Source: Endozoicomonas numazuensis
GTDB lineage: Bacteria; Pseudomonadota; Gammaproteobacteria; Pseudomonadales; Endozoicomonadaceae
Length of the DNA: 64,000 nucleotides
Assembly (NCBI RefSeq): GCF_000722635.1
Contig: NZ_JOKH01000004.1
Location: forward strand, 103,065-167,064
Direction of reading: 5' to 3'
Shown: positions 29,620 through 40,399 of the stretch, piece by piece
Layout of the letters: the number at the start of each line of letters is the position of its first letter
Position numbering within the stretch: the stretch's first letter is position 1
Program-made: the position numbers and the translations under genes
The notes under the pieces: model-generated
The model's input: only the letters and a program-made list of their open reading frames with translations
Database searches by the model: none
What the model was told of the DNA's origin: nothing

Positions 29620-30858
29620 TCAGAAGTTACCTTGAAACCATTTTTTAAGCCGATTGAGCAGGCCTTCTTCCTGTCTGCTGAAACCAGCACTTTCTCTACG
29701 CCCTTCCTGCTGAGCTTTCAGTCCATAATGAAGCAGGCCGACACCTGTTGCATAAATGGGGTTACAGACGACATCTGTCAACCCTTGAATAGCTTGAGGC
29801 ATACCCAGCCTGACCGGCATGTGAAAAATCTCCTCCGCCAGGTCAACGGCACCCTCCATTTTGGAAGTACCTCCCGTCAGTACGATACCGGCGGGTATAA
29901 GATCCTCAAAACCGCTGCGCCTCAATTCTGCCTGAATCAAGGTAAACAATTCATCGTATCTGGGTTCAACCACCTCTGCCAGAGACTGTCGAGACAACTC
30001 TCGAGCTGGTCTGTCTCCAACACTGGGCACTTTGATCATATCTTCAGCACCCGCCAGCTGAGTCAGAGCACAGGCATATTTTATTTTGAGCTCTTCTGCA
30101 TGCTGAGTGGGTGTTCTCAAAGCCATAGCGATATCATTCGTCACTTGATCACCCGCTATTGGAATGACCGCCGTATGTCGTATGGCTCCCTCAGTAAAGA
30201 TAGCGATATCAGTAGTCCCACCACCAATATCTACCATACACACACCGAGTTCTTTTTCATCCTCTGAAAGCACTGCATAACTGGAAGCCAGCTGTTCTAG
30301 TATAATGTCGTCTACATCCAAACCACAGCGTTTGATACAGTTTTCAATATTTTGCGATGCATTCACCGCACAGGTCACCAGATGCACTTTAGCTTCCAGT
30401 CGCACACCTGACATCCCCAGAGGCTCTTTTACTCCCTCTTGAGTATCAATCACATACTCCTGAGGCAGTATATGGAGAATTTTCTGATCTGCCGGAATGG
30501 CTACGGCCTGCGCTGCATCGATCACCCTGTCAATATCAGCCCTGGTGACCTCTCGCTCCCTGATAGCAACAATCCCATGGGAGTTCAGACTGCGAATATG
30601 ATTACCTGCAATGCCGGCATAGACGGAGTGGATCTGACAACCGGCCATCAACTCTGCCTCTTCCACCGCCCTCTTGATGGCATGGACTGTAGAATCAATA
30701 TTGACTACGACACCGCGCTTCAGACCTCGCGAGGTATGTGAGCCGATCCCGATCACTTCCAGCTGCCCATCTGCGGTTATTTCACCCACGATGGCTACAA
30801 CCTTGGAAGTACCAATGTCGAGTCCGACGATTAAATTTCCATTATCTGCCGTTGTCAT
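29620..30858 (-). CDS. ftsA: Cell division protein FtsA
   Basis: Actin-like ATPase that tethers FtsZ to the inner membrane. The phosphate-1 motif VGLDIGTSKV is near residue 12, and VDIGGGTTD follows near 205. The C-terminal amphipathic membrane-binding helix is recognisable as LLNRLKKWFQGNF. At 412 residues it has the usual length. It is preceded by ftsQ and followed by ftsZ. Confidence 0.97.
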   Translation of the reverse strand: MTTADNGNLIVGLDIGTSKVVAIVGEITADGQLEVIGIGSHTSRGLKRGVVVNIDSTVHAIKRAVEEAELMAGCQIHSVYAGIAGNHIRSLNSHGIVAIREREVTRADIDRVIDAAQAVAIPADQKILHILPQEYVIDTQEGVKEPLGMSGVRLEAKVHLVTCAVNASQNIENCIKRCGLDVDDIILEQLASSYAVLSEDEKELGVCMVDIGGGTTDIAIFTEGAIRHTAVIPIAGDQVTNDIAMALRTPTQHAEELKIKYACALTQLAGAEDMIKVPSVGDRPARELSRQSLAEVVEPRYDELFTLIQAELRRSGFEDLIPAGIVLTGGTSKMEGAVDLAEEIFHMPVRLGMPQAIQGLTDVVCNPIYATGVGLLHYGLKAQQEGRRESAGFSRQEEGLLNRLKKWFQGNF

Positions 30859-30950
30859 GGCATCTATCTTCCCAAACCACTCAAACTGTAATAGTCAGTG
30901 CGCCGAACTCATTACTTCAGTGGTGCCATTGAAACCGAAAAGCACAGATT

Positions 30951-31736
30951 TCATGGTTGTTTCCAGGCCACCGAAGCCCCATTCAAGTAACGCAAATCAA
31001 CGCGCCTTACATCCTGCCAGCGGTCATCAAGCCTTGCATGATACAACCTGATAAAACGCTGTAATCTTTCCATTCTTCGATCACGTCCCAGATTGACATC
31101 AACATGATCCACTTTCAGCCACCAGGAGTCCGTTGTACTGAGCCGTAGCTCACGAACGGCGACCCCTAAAGGCCTGATCACCTGACTGAATGCCAGGTAT
31201 TGCTGCATTACATCCTGAGAGCGATCTTCTGGCCCTGACAGCTTTGGCAAATTACCGAACGTATCCAGCAATCCAGGCCTGAAGACCTCACCATCAACAT
31301 CAATTAAGCCATCATCCTGCCAACGGGCAATCGGCTTACGCTCCTCCAGCCTGATGACGAGAGTATCAGGCCACTCTCGTCGCAAACTGGCTTCCCGAAT
31401 CCATGGCATTCCCAGAACAACTTTTCGCATGGCTTCAAGATCAAGGTAAAAAAAACGGTTTACCAACCAGGGAGACAACTCTTTTTCAACCTCACCACGC
31501 TCCAAATAATTGAACGTAGAACGCACCTCCACTCGTGCTATCGGCTGATTAACCCACTTCATCAACGTTGGCCAGAACCAAAGCAATGCTCCAGCCAGGG
31601 CGCATACTGCAGTCAAGCCCAGCAACCACCCCCAGGGAATGGCGCGCGTCTTCTTTTTTTCATTCCCCCGACTCGCACCACGACTGCGCTTGCCTGAGTC
31701 GTCAGATTGTTTCTGATTCTGCTTGAACAAGCTCAT
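30951..31736 (-). CDS. ftsQ: Cell division protein FtsQ
   Basis: Bitopic inner membrane protein linking early and late division proteins through FtsL and FtsB. A basic cytoplasmic tail (1-33), a membrane segment at about 34-56 and a POTRA domain (about 67-135) are seen. It has 261 residues. The start at 31736 has AGGGA upstream and lies inside the end of ddl, so the genes overlap by 35 bases. Confidence 0.94.
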   Translation of the reverse strand: MSLFKQNQKQSDDSGKRSRGASRGNEKKKTRAIPWGWLLGLTAVCALAGALLWFWPTLMKWVNQPIARVEVRSTFNYLERGEVEKELSPWLVNRFFYLDLEAMRKVVLGMPWIREASLRREWPDTLVIRLEERKPIARWQDDGLIDVDGEVFRPGLLDTFGNLPKLSGPEDRSQDVMQQYLAFSQVIRPLGVAVRELRLSTTDSWWLKVDHVDVNLGRDRRMERLQRFIRLYHARLDDRWQDVRRVDLRYLNGASVAWKQP

Positions 31737-32712
31737 TACTTCCCTTTATTCCGACCCCTTTCTGATGAGCCGGTAACAGGGACGACTTCAGAATTTCCAG
31801 AACCAGCGCTTCAAAACTCAAACCCATCGATTTTGCGGCCATAGGAACCAGGCTCGTTTCCGTCATACCAGGAACAGTATTGGCTTCCAGCAACCAGAAA
31901 CGTCCTCTTTCATCCTGCATGAAGTCAACTCGCCCCCAGCCTGAGCAGCCCAGCGTTTCAAAAGCAGTCAATGCCAGAGCCTGAAGTTCCTGCTCCTTGC
32001 TGGCAGACAGCCCACAGGGCAAATGATACTGAGTATTCCCTGAGACATATTTGGCTTCATAGTCATAAAATGACTCTGCTGACTCTATTCGAATGGCTGG
32101 CAAAGGCTGACCATTCAGAATCGTTACCGTAAACTCAGGACCATCGATAAACTGCTCCACCAGAACCGAACTACCGTACTTCGACGCTTGTTCCCAAGCT
32201 GGCAGCAAGTCCTGTTCTCGATCCACTCTGGCAACGCCGACACTGGAACCCTCAAGACTCGGCTTCACAAAAGCCGGTAAGATCTCAGCACAGCACTCAA
32301 GATTATCTGCATGCTCAACCAGCATAAAATCCGGTGTTGGTAAGCCAACAGCCTGCCATAGCAACTTACTTCTGTACTTATCCATGGCCAGTGCCGATGA
32401 CATAATGTCACTACCGGCATAAGGAATATCCATTTGGTCGAGTAAACCCTGGACAGTACCATCCTCACCACGTGGTCCGTGCAGAGCAATAAACACCCGA
32501 TCAGGTTTCTGCTCTACCAGCTGACTCACCAGCCCTTCAACCGGATCAATAAGACAACTATCAACCCCACTACTTTGCAGTGCTTCAACAATCCTGCGAC
32601 CTGATGCCAGACTCACTTCTCGTTCAGCCGAGTCTCCACCCAGTAATACAGCCACTTTTCCAAAGGCTTTTGGATCAATAACTTCAAGGCCCTGTTCCTG
32701 GCTAAACATCAT
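31702..32712 (-). CDS. ddl: D-alanine--D-alanine ligase
   Basis: ATP-grasp enzyme that makes the D-Ala-D-Ala dipeptide for the peptidoglycan stem. Family blocks ALHGPRGEDGTVQG and KPSLEGSSVGV are present. The ATG at 32712 overlaps the murC stop as TGATG, giving 336 residues. The gene lies between murC and ftsQ, the ddlB position of the dcw cluster. Confidence 0.95.
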   Translation of the reverse strand: MMFSQEQGLEVIDPKAFGKVAVLLGGDSAEREVSLASGRRIVEALQSSGVDSCLIDPVEGLVSQLVEQKPDRVFIALHGPRGEDGTVQGLLDQMDIPYAGSDIMSSALAMDKYRSKLLWQAVGLPTPDFMLVEHADNLECCAEILPAFVKPSLEGSSVGVARVDREQDLLPAWEQASKYGSSVLVEQFIDGPEFTVTILNGQPLPAIRIESAESFYDYEAKYVSGNTQYHLPCGLSASKEQELQALALTAFETLGCSGWGRVDFMQDERGRFWLLEANTVPGMTETSLVPMAAKSMGLSFEALVLEILKSSLLPAHQKGVGIKGSNELVQAESETI

Positions 32713-34184
32713 CAACCTACCCTTCCATCCTGAGTTTTGTCTTCCAGCTTTTCACCCAGCTCTGTCGACAGCTTCACTGCCAACGCACCTATATCACCTG
32801 CGCCCTGAGTAAGAACCAGATCATTATCTTCAACAACACCCTGCAAAACCATTCCTACTTCATCAGGACTGGAAATAAAAATGGGTTCCAACTGGCCTCT
32901 CTGACGAATACTTCGACAGAGACTTCGACTGTCTGCGCCAGGAATTGGCTCTTCCCCAGCTGGGTAGACTTCCATCAACAGCAAGACATCAACCTGGGAC
33001 AGTACTTCAACAAAATCTTCATACAGATCACGGGTTCTCGAATAGCGGTGAGGCTGATAGACCATAACCAGTCTTTTATCTGGCCACCCTGCCCGGATAG
33101 CTTTGATCGTCGCAGCCACTTCTGTGGGATGATGTCCGTAGTCATCAACGAGCATTACTTTTGCAGATTCAGTCTGAAAATCACCCTGAACCTGAAAACG
33201 CCTGCCAACACCCTGAAATTGCTTCAGTCCCTCACAAATCACTTCATCCGGCATTCCTTCATCAGATGCTACGATGAAAGTCGCCAGGGAGTTCAGAACA
33301 TTGTGCTGACCCGGAATATTCAGCTCGACTTTTATCTTTCTATTGCCGTTTAATTTTCGTTCCAGTTCAAAGCAGGTTTTCATACCATTCTGCTGAATGT
33401 TTACAGCACGGAAGTCTGCCCCTTCACTCTCACCATAAGTAATTACTTGTCGTTTAATTAATGGTAACAGTTCTTGAACTACAGGACAGTCTATACACAC
33501 CACTGCCAGACCATAAAATGGCAGATTGTGAAGAAAATCCACAAAGGTTTTCTTTAGCTTGCCAAAATCTCCCTCATATGTCGCCATATGATCTGCATCA
33601 ATGTTGGTCACAATAGAAACCATAGGCTGCAAATGCAGGAAAGATGCATCCGACTCATCGGCTTCTGCTACCAGATAACGACTGCCTCCAAGCTTGGCAT
33701 TGGTGCCCGCAGAATTCAGACGACCACCAATAACAAATGTCGGATCAAGCCCACCATAACCCAGTACCGAAGCCAGTAGGCTCGTAGTCGTGGTTTTGCC
33801 ATGAGTCCCGGCCACAGCGATCCCATGACGGTAGCGCATGAGCTCAGCCAGCATTTCTGCTCTGGGCACCACGGGTACACGCTGCTCTCTTGCCGCCATC
33901 ACTTCCGGATTTTCTGACGCCACTGCGGTAGAAGTAACAACTACATCAGCGCCTTCAACGTTCGCCGCCTCATGACCAATAAAGACAGTGATCCCCTGAT
34001 CTTCCAGCCGCCTTGTTACTGGTGAGCGTCTGATATCTGAACCGGAGATCTGATACCCCTGATTCTTCAGCACCTCGGCAATACCACACATACCCGAACC
34101 ACCTATACCCACAAAGTGGATGCGCTTTATACGACGCATTTCAGGTATAGGAGCGATAGGAAAAATAGGTTTATTAGCGGGCAT
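32712..34184 (-). CDS. murC: UDP-N-acetylmuramate--L-alanine ligase
   Basis: Adds L-Ala to UDP-MurNAc. The ATP-binding motif GTHGKTTT is at 126-133, and the UDP-binding GIGGSGMCG is near residue 26. The ATG at 34184 is chosen because GGAGG lies upstream and the family begins a few residues before this point. The frame stays open 35 codons further upstream, but this overlaps murG and looks non-coding. It has 490 residues; its start overlaps the murG end by 11 bases. Confidence 0.96.
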   Translation of the reverse strand: MPANKPIFPIAPIPEMRRIKRIHFVGIGGSGMCGIAEVLKNQGYQISGSDIRRSPVTRRLEDQGITVFIGHEAANVEGADVVVTSTAVASENPEVMAAREQRVPVVPRAEMLAELMRYRHGIAVAGTHGKTTTTSLLASVLGYGGLDPTFVIGGRLNSAGTNAKLGGSRYLVAEADESDASFLHLQPMVSIVTNIDADHMATYEGDFGKLKKTFVDFLHNLPFYGLAVVCIDCPVVQELLPLIKRQVITYGESEGADFRAVNIQQNGMKTCFELERKLNGNRKIKVELNIPGQHNVLNSLATFIVASDEGMPDEVICEGLKQFQGVGRRFQVQGDFQTESAKVMLVDDYGHHPTEVAATIKAIRAGWPDKRLVMVYQPHRYSRTRDLYEDFVEVLSQVDVLLLMEVYPAGEEPIPGADSRSLCRSIRQRGQLEPIFISSPDEVGMVLQGVVEDNDLVLTQGAGDIGALAVKLSTELGEKLEDKTQDGRVG

Positions 34185-35274
34185 GAGCCACCTCCAGACA
34201 ATGATCAGCGACTTCCACAGCAGCCATAGGCTTGGCAACACTGCCCGCAGCCCTGGCCATGGTGACCAGCTGCTGGGGATTACCCACAATATTCTCTAAC
34301 ATGTCTACCAGACAGTTCTCATTCAGATTTTTCTGTTGCACCATCAGGGCTGCCCCCTGATTAACCAGATACTGCCCATTTACCGTTTGGTGATCATCAA
34401 CGGCATAGGGATAGGGCACCAGAACCGCAGCTCTCTGAGCCATGGCCAGTTCCGACACGGTCAGCGCACCCGATCTGCATATTACCAGGTCCGCCCACTC
34501 ATAAGCCCTTGCCATATCATCAATAAAAGGTTCAATGCAACCCTCTACATCTAACGCGTGATAAAGCTCCCGGGTGGCATCCAAATTGTTTTTGCCGGTT
34601 TGATGCCAGACTTCAATGCGACCTTTAAACTGCGTCAGAACCTTGGGAACCAACTCGTTGATAGCCACTGCACCTCTGCTACCACCCACCACCAGCAGTT
34701 TTAAAGCCCTGGTGGAAAGCCCTTCAGGAACATCAAGATCTGCAATATCCGTTCTGACCGGATTACCCGTCAGGATAAACTTACCTGAACGACTCACGGC
34801 ACTTTTACTAGAATCAAACGCTCCGGGAAAAGCCAGCAGAACCTTCCGTGCAATTCTGGATAAAATCTTATTAGTGAACCCGGCAATGGCATTCTGCTCA
34901 TGAATCACCAGGGGCACTCCCGCCAATCGAGCAGCTACACCACCAGGACCCGTTACAAAGCCACCCATACCCAAAACACAGACAGGTTTACATCGACGTA
35001 TCACTTTCAAGGCTTTGCTCAGTGAAACCGCAAGCTTCCAGGGCGCCTTGAGCAAAAAGCTCAAACCTTTACCTCTGAGCCCAGTCACCGGGATAAAACT
35101 GATTTCAAATCCATGACGAGGAACCAGTTCAGCCTCCATACTGTTGGGTGTTCCCAACCAGTGAATAGCATACCCCCTTTTCTCAAGTTCTCTGGCAGTC
35201 GCCAGTGCAGGGAAAATATGTCCACCTGTACCGCCCGCCATAATCAAAACAGTAGGCTTATCATTAGAACTCAT
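34174..35274 (-). CDS. murG: UDP-GlcNAc--lipid I N-acetylglucosamine transferase MurG
   Basis: Peripheral inner membrane enzyme that converts lipid I to lipid II. The GGTGGH loop is at 14-19, with family blocks HEQNAIAG and [12 protein letters not shown] later. It has 366 residues. Its ATG overlaps the ftsW stop (ATGA). Confidence 0.97.
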   Translation of the reverse strand: MSSNDKPTVLIMAGGTGGHIFPALATARELEKRGYAIHWLGTPNSMEAELVPRHGFEISFIPVTGLRGKGLSFLLKAPWKLAVSLSKALKVIRRCKPVCVLGMGGFVTGPGGVAARLAGVPLVIHEQNAIAGFTNKILSRIARKVLLAFPGAFDSSKSAVSRSGKFILTGNPVRTDIADLDVPEGLSTRALKLLVVGGSRGAVAINELVPKVLTQFKGRIEVWHQTGKNNLDATRELYHALDVEGCIEPFIDDMARAYEWADLVICRSGALTVSELAMAQRAAVLVPYPYAVDDHQTVNGQYLVNQGAALMVQQKNLNENCLVDMLENIVGNPQQLVTMARAAGSVAKPMAAVEVADHCLEVAHAR

Positions 35275-36455
35275 GACGCCCCCCTGCTTTTTTTCTCGGT
35301 TTCGACATTATACTGCCGTCGTTCATAATCAATTCGCAGCAACAATCCAAAGGCCAGGCAGTTAATCAAAAGACTACTACCTCCATAACTGATCAGAGGT
35401 AACGCCAACCCTTTCGTCGGCAACAATCCAGTATTCACACCAATATTGATCAACGCCTGACTGCCAAATAACAAGCCAATTCCGTAGGCTACATAGCCAT
35501 GAAACAGAAGCTTTTTTGTTTCCGCCCTGAAGCCAATTTGCATGGCTCTCCAGGCAATAAACAGAATCAAAGTCAGGACAGAGACTGCCCCGAGCACACC
35601 AAACTCTTCAGCCAAAACAGCAAAAACAAAATCAGTATGAGCTTCCGGCAGATAGAACAGCTTTTGTAAGCTATTACCCAAGCCTTCTCCAAACCATTCT
35701 CCACGCCCAAAAGCGATCAGAGACTGGGTTAACTGATAACCACTACCAAACGCATTCGCCCAGGGATCCATATAAGAAGCAAGGCGAGCCATACGGTAAG
35801 GCTCAAAAACGATTAGAGCGACGATAAAACCCACCAGTAACATGATGAGAATTATGAATTGCCAGAGTCTGGCGCCCGCCAGAAAAATCATCCCCATTGA
35901 GGCGCCCATCAAAACAACCAGCGCACCAAAATCAGGTTCCATCAACAGCAATACCGAGGAGACTGACAGGATCGCCATTGGCTTAAGAAACCCCGTCCAC
36001 CGGGTTCTGACTTCATCCAACCTGCGCACCAGATAAGCAGCCAGATAGATAACAATCATCAGCTTGGCAGCTTCTGAAGCCTGAAGGTTAAAAAAGCCCA
36101 GGGGAATCCAGCGAACACTACCATTAATCTCCCGCCCAACCACTAACACCACCAGCAGAAGGCCAAGCCCACCAAACAGAGAAACCCAGCTGTACTTCTC
36201 TACTGTCTTTACAGGAACCATCATCATGATCCCCATAAGCAGCAAACCGGCAAAGACAAACAACCCCTGCTTGATCAAAATGTAAAAGGGATTGGAGTAC
36301 AAGCTACCCGCCACTTCCATGGAAGCAGAACTAACCATAACCAACCCAATCACCAAAAGCCCCAGCACAGCACCCAGAAGAGACAGATCAAGCGCACTGC
36401 TTCGACCTGTAAAGGGTGATGTTATTTCACTGAGAAGCTTCTGATGCAAAGTCAT
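35271..36455 (-). CDS. ftsW: Peptidoglycan glycosyltransferase FtsW (SEDS family)
   Basis: Polytopic septal peptidoglycan polymerase that works with FtsI. The protein has 394 residues and about ten membrane segments. SEDS blocks are seen, such as GSGYQLTQSLIAFGRGEWFG and ALPLISYGGSSL. Its ATG overlaps the murD stop by 4 bases. Confidence 0.96.
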   Translation of the reverse strand: MTLHQKLLSEITSPFTGRSSALDLSLLGAVLGLLVIGLVMVSSASMEVAGSLYSNPFYILIKQGLFVFAGLLLMGIMMMVPVKTVEKYSWVSLFGGLGLLLVVLVVGREINGSVRWIPLGFFNLQASEAAKLMIVIYLAAYLVRRLDEVRTRWTGFLKPMAILSVSSVLLLMEPDFGALVVLMGASMGMIFLAGARLWQFIILIMLLVGFIVALIVFEPYRMARLASYMDPWANAFGSGYQLTQSLIAFGRGEWFGEGLGNSLQKLFYLPEAHTDFVFAVLAEEFGVLGAVSVLTLILFIAWRAMQIGFRAETKKLLFHGYVAYGIGLLFGSQALINIGVNTGLLPTKGLALPLISYGGSSLLINCLAFGLLLRIDYERRQYNVETEKKSRGAS

Positions 36456-37807
36456 GCAAGCCGCTCCCTGACCAAACCTGCGAACACATCGCCACGGTGC
36501 TCAAAACTCTTGAACATATCAAAACTGGCGCAGGCGGGTGCCAGCAGAACTGCATCACCCTTTTCGCTGACTTCACAGGCTCGCTCTATAGCCGCTGCCA
36601 AATCTTCAGAGTGCTGAACAGGGATGACTTCATTGACTGCAGCTGCAATGTCAGCCGCATCACGTCCTACAAGTACAACTTCGCGACCATACTTCTTCAG
36701 AGGCTGCTTCAATTGATTAAAATCAGCCCCTTTACCGTCTCCGCCAGCAATAAGCACTACCTTTCCAGACAGAGTTTCACCCAAGCCTTCTATCGCGGCA
36801 ACGGAAGCGCCCACATTGGTGGCTTTGGAATCATTAATCCATACCACGCCATTCTTCTCGGCAACCCACTGACAACGATGGGCAAGACCCTCAAATTGAG
36901 TTAAAGCACTCAGCATAGGTGCCATGGGTATACCCACCGTATCACCCAAAGCCAGAGCAGCCAGGGCATTCATCTGATTGTGACGACCCGGTAATTTCAT
37001 GGCTGCAGTATTCAGAAGTCTTTCAACACCTTTGCAGAGCCATGTACCTTCATCATCATCAATCAGACCATAGTCGTGCAAGTCAGGTTTTCCAGAAGTG
37101 AACGCAGTAGCAGGGGTAGCCTGTGGCAGAAGAGGTACCGTCAAAGCATCCTGCTTGTTGTAGACCGCATGTTTGCAACCACGATAAATTCGTTGCTTGG
37201 CTTTATGGTAATCCATCATGGATGCATAACGATCCATATGATCAGGACTGACATTCAGAACAGTGGCTGCAGCCGCACGCAGTGAGTGAGTAGTTTCTAA
37301 CTGAAAGCTGGACAGCTCGAGTATATAGAGGTCGACCCCTTCTCGCTCAAGAAGCTCCAGAGCCGGAGTCCCTATATTCCCACCCACTGCAACACTTAAA
37401 CCGGCCTCTTCTGCCATTTCTCCCAACAGGGTCGTCACAGTACTTTTGCCATTTGATCCAGTGATAGCGACTACCGGCTTATCCACTTCACGGCAGAACA
37501 ACTCGATATCACCCACTGCTTCTGCTCCTTTATTCACCGCCTCAGCTATCTCCGGAGTGGAAAGCGCAATACCGGGGCTAAGAATCAACTCATCGGCTTC
37601 TAACAGCCAGTCTGAGTTCAATCCGCCAAGATGTACTGGAATATCAGGAAATGAAGCTCTGAGTTCATCGATGCCAGGAGGATTCTCTCGAGTATCCATC
37701 ACCTTGAACGAGCGCTGTCTTTCAGCCAGAAATCGCACACAGGACAATCCGGTCTTGCCGAGCCCTACGACTACTCTTGTACGATTTGAACTAATCAGTG
37801 CTGACAC
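36452..37807 (-). CDS. murD: UDP-N-acetylmuramoyl-L-alanine--D-glutamate ligase
   Basis: Adds D-Glu to the peptidoglycan precursor. ATP motif GSNGKST is at 117-123, and an N-terminal VVGLGKTGLS loop binds UDP. The start is GTG with GGGAAC upstream; the protein has 451 residues. It lies 88 bases after mraY. Confidence 0.96.
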   Translation of the reverse strand: MSALISSNRTRVVVGLGKTGLSCVRFLAERQRSFKVMDTRENPPGIDELRASFPDIPVHLGGLNSDWLLEADELILSPGIALSTPEIAEAVNKGAEAVGDIELFCREVDKPVVAITGSNGKSTVTTLLGEMAEEAGLSVAVGGNIGTPALELLEREGVDLYILELSSFQLETTHSLRAAAATVLNVSPDHMDRYASMMDYHKAKQRIYRGCKHAVYNKQDALTVPLLPQATPATAFTSGKPDLHDYGLIDDDEGTWLCKGVERLLNTAAMKLPGRHNQMNALAALALGDTVGIPMAPMLSALTQFEGLAHRCQWVAEKNGVVWINDSKATNVGASVAAIEGLGETLSGKVVLIAGGDGKGADFNQLKQPLKKYGREVVLVGRDAADIAAAVNEVIPVQHSEDLAAAIERACEVSEKGDAVLLAPACASFDMFKSFEHRGDVFAGLVRERLA

Positions 37808-37895
37808 GCGTTATGTTCCCGACAAAGCTGTTTTAACTGTAAAATTCATTTAGAGCCCTAAGGACAACAAATGGTTTTCTTCACTCATGACTGAG

Positions 37896-38978
37896 TTATC
37901 GAATCTTCAATGATGCCAGGCCAATCAGAACCAGAATCAATGTAATAATCCAAAATCGAACAATGACCCGGGGCTCTGGCCAACCTTTGAGCTCAAAGTG
38001 ATGATGCAGTGGCGCCATCCGGAATATTCTGCGACCCGTTAGCTTGAACGAAGCCACCTGCAAAATAACCGAAACAGTTTCCATCACAAAAACACCACCC
38101 ATAATGATCAACACTATTTCCTGACGAACAATAACCGCCAGCACACCCAGTGCGGCTCCAAGTGCAAGCGCACCAACATCTCCCATAAAGACTTGTGCGG
38201 GATAGGTGTTAAACCACAGAAAGGACAGACCAGCGCCCCCTATGGCGGCACAAAAGACCACCAGTTCACCAGAGCCGGGCACAAAAGGAATCAACAGATA
38301 CTGGGCAAAGTTCGCATGACCACTGGCGTATGCAAAGATGGCCAGGGCAGAGGCCACCAGCACAGTAGGCATGATTGCCAAACCATCAAGGCCATCCGTC
38401 AGATTCACCGCATTACTACAGCCGACAATGGTCAGATAAGCCAATACAATATAAAAAGGACCAAGATCTATAATGATACTCTTGAAGAAAGGTACAATCA
38501 GACTGGTCTCTACCGGTGTTTTAGCCGTAGCGTAGAGGAAGATAGCTGCTCCAAGCCCCCCCACTGACTGCCAGAAAAACTTCCAGCGTGCGGGCAACCC
38601 CCTTGAGTTTTTCTCGACCACCTTACGGTAATCATCCACCCAGCCAACAACCCCGAACACAGCCGTCACCAGCAAAACCACCCAGATATAGCGGTTACTC
38701 AGGTTTGCCCACAGAAGGGTACTGACTGCTATACAGATCAGTATCAGAGCCCCACCCATAGTCGGCGTACCCGCTTTACTCAGGTGCGATTGAGGACCGT
38801 CATCACGTACAGTCTGACCAATCTGGTGATAACTCAGCCGACGAATCATATGAGGCCCCAGCCAGAGTCCCATGGCCAGCGCAGTGAGCACACCCAGGAT
38901 CGCCCTGAGCGTGAGGTATTTGAAAACGGCAAAGCCGTGATAGTATTGCGACAAAAAATCCGCAAGCCAGAGCAGCAT
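37896..38978 (-). CDS. mraY: Phospho-N-acetylmuramoyl-pentapeptide transferase MraY
   Basis: Integral membrane enzyme that makes lipid I on undecaprenyl phosphate. It has 360 residues and ten predicted membrane segments. Catalytic blocks [18 protein letters not shown] and [10 protein letters not shown] carry the conserved aspartates. It begins 2 bases after the murF stop. Confidence 0.97.
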   Translation of the reverse strand: MLLWLADFLSQYYHGFAVFKYLTLRAILGVLTALAMGLWLGPHMIRRLSYHQIGQTVRDDGPQSHLSKAGTPTMGGALILICIAVSTLLWANLSNRYIWVVLLVTAVFGVVGWVDDYRKVVEKNSRGLPARWKFFWQSVGGLGAAIFLYATAKTPVETSLIVPFFKSIIIDLGPFYIVLAYLTIVGCSNAVNLTDGLDGLAIMPTVLVASALAIFAYASGHANFAQYLLIPFVPGSGELVVFCAAIGGAGLSFLWFNTYPAQVFMGDVGALALGAALGVLAVIVRQEIVLIIMGGVFVMETVSVILQVASFKLTGRRIFRMAPLHHHFELKGWPEPRVIVRFWIITLILVLIGLASLKIR

Positions 38979-38980
38979 TA

Positions 38981-40399
38981 TCAGCGCTCTCCCTTATATT
39001 CTGATCCCACGAGGGATCTGACAACATCCAACATTTCCATTCCTCTCGATCCCTTGATGAGAACTGTAACAGGACAATCTGCCTGCTGTTCTCTGAACGC
39101 CTGAATCCGGGTTCTTACCCAGTTCGAGAGAGCCTCTTTTTCTTCAAAGTGCTGCCCACTGTCATTATTGAACGCTTTTACAGCGTCGATAGACGCATCA
39201 CCATAGGCAGCAAAACAGTCAATACTTTTAGCAGCAGCATATTTGCCCACATCAACATGTCGAGCTTTAGCCACTTCACCGAGGTCAAGCATATCCCCCA
39301 GTACCATGATGGTTTTACCTTCACAATCAGCAAGCTGATCTATAGCGGCCAAAGTCGCTATCGGACTGGCGTTATAACTCTCGTCAATGACCAGAACATC
39401 ACCAGACAGAGGATAACGAGTACCTCTTCGTTGATAGGGGCGGGCATTTTCCAGCCCCTTGGCAATAATGTCCAGCCCCAGACCGACCGCCGATGCTGCT
39501 GCAGCCGCACAACACGCATTCTGAACCTGATGTTTACCCCAGAAAGCCAGCTTAACCGCTGCCTGCTCTTCAACCCCATTCCGATTAAGATTCAATCGAA
39601 AACTCATACCTTCTGATGTTGAATTCACTTCAGAGGCAAACACATCAGCTTCTGGCTTAGACAAACTGAAGGACAACACTTTTCGGCCCGATTGCTTTAA
39701 AGCTCTGTCCTGCCAGCGCAGAAAACTGGGATCATCAAGATTGAGTACGGATGTACCATTATTTTTAAGACCTTCCAGAATAAAGCCTTTTTCATGAATA
39801 ACACCTTCAAGGGTGTGCAGATCCTTCAGGTGGTTTTCAGCAGCATTTGTGATAATAGAAACATCGGGGGCAGTCAGCTGAGTAATGTACTCAATCTCAC
39901 CGGGAGAGCTGGTTCCCAGCTCAACAACGGCATGCTGCTGATCTTCTTCCAGTCTGAACAATGTCAGTGGCACACCGTAGGCATTATTCAAATTGCCCTC
40001 GGTTGCCAGAACTTTTCCAGCCTGTTCAAACACCGATGCCAGCATCTCTTTAACCGAGGTTTTTCCACAAGTTCCGGTAACAGCCACAACAGGAGCATGG
40101 AAACACGCCCGATTAAACTGCCCCAGTCGCCCCAGCGCTTTTTCGGTATCACGGACCTGAATCTGAGCAATTCCCAGTCCTTCAATAATTTCCTGCACCA
40201 CAACTGCTGAAGCGCCTGACGCCTCTGCCTGCTTAGCATAAGTATGACCATCAAAACGGGGACCTTTGATGGCGACAAAAAGATTGCCAGCCTCAATGGT
40301 TCTGGTATCGATGCTAATGCCAGATATCGATGTATCCTGACCTGTTAGAGTCCCATCCAGAACCTCAACCAGCTCAGAGAGAGTAAACGACCGAATCAT
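38981..40399 (-). CDS. murF: UDP-MurNAc-tripeptide--D-alanyl-D-alanine ligase
   Basis: Adds D-Ala-D-Ala to the UDP-MurNAc tripeptide. ATP motif GTCGKTS is at 109-115. The ATG at 40399 is preceded by GGAGGG and overlaps the murE stop by 4 bases; an in-frame upstream ATG at 40438 is not supported. The product has 472 residues. Confidence 0.96.
   Translation of the reverse strand: MIRSFTLSELVEVLDGTLTGQDTSISGISIDTRTIEAGNLFVAIKGPRFDGHTYAKQAEASGASAVVVQEIIEGLGIAQIQVRDTEKALGRLGQFNRACFHAPVVAVTGTCGKTSVKEMLASVFEQAGKVLATEGNLNNAYGVPLTLFRLEEDQQHAVVELGTSSPGEIEYITQLTAPDVSIITNAAENHLKDLHTLEGVIHEKGFILEGLKNNGTSVLNLDDPSFLRWQDRALKQSGRKVLSFSLSKPEADVFASEVNSTSEGMSFRLNLNRNGVEEQAAVKLAFWGKHQVQNACCAAAAASAVGLGLDIIAKGLENARPYQRRGTRYPLSGDVLVIDESYNASPIATLAAIDQLADCEGKTIMVLGDMLDLGEVAKARHVDVGKYAAAKSIDCFAAYGDASIDAVKAFNNDSGQHFEEKEALSNWVRTRIQAFREQQADCPVTVLIKGSRGMEMLDVVRSLVGSEYKGER

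Noticed and set aside
29254-30267. 337-codon plus-strand frame opposite ftsZ and ftsA
   Set aside because: Antisense shadow of two certain genes.
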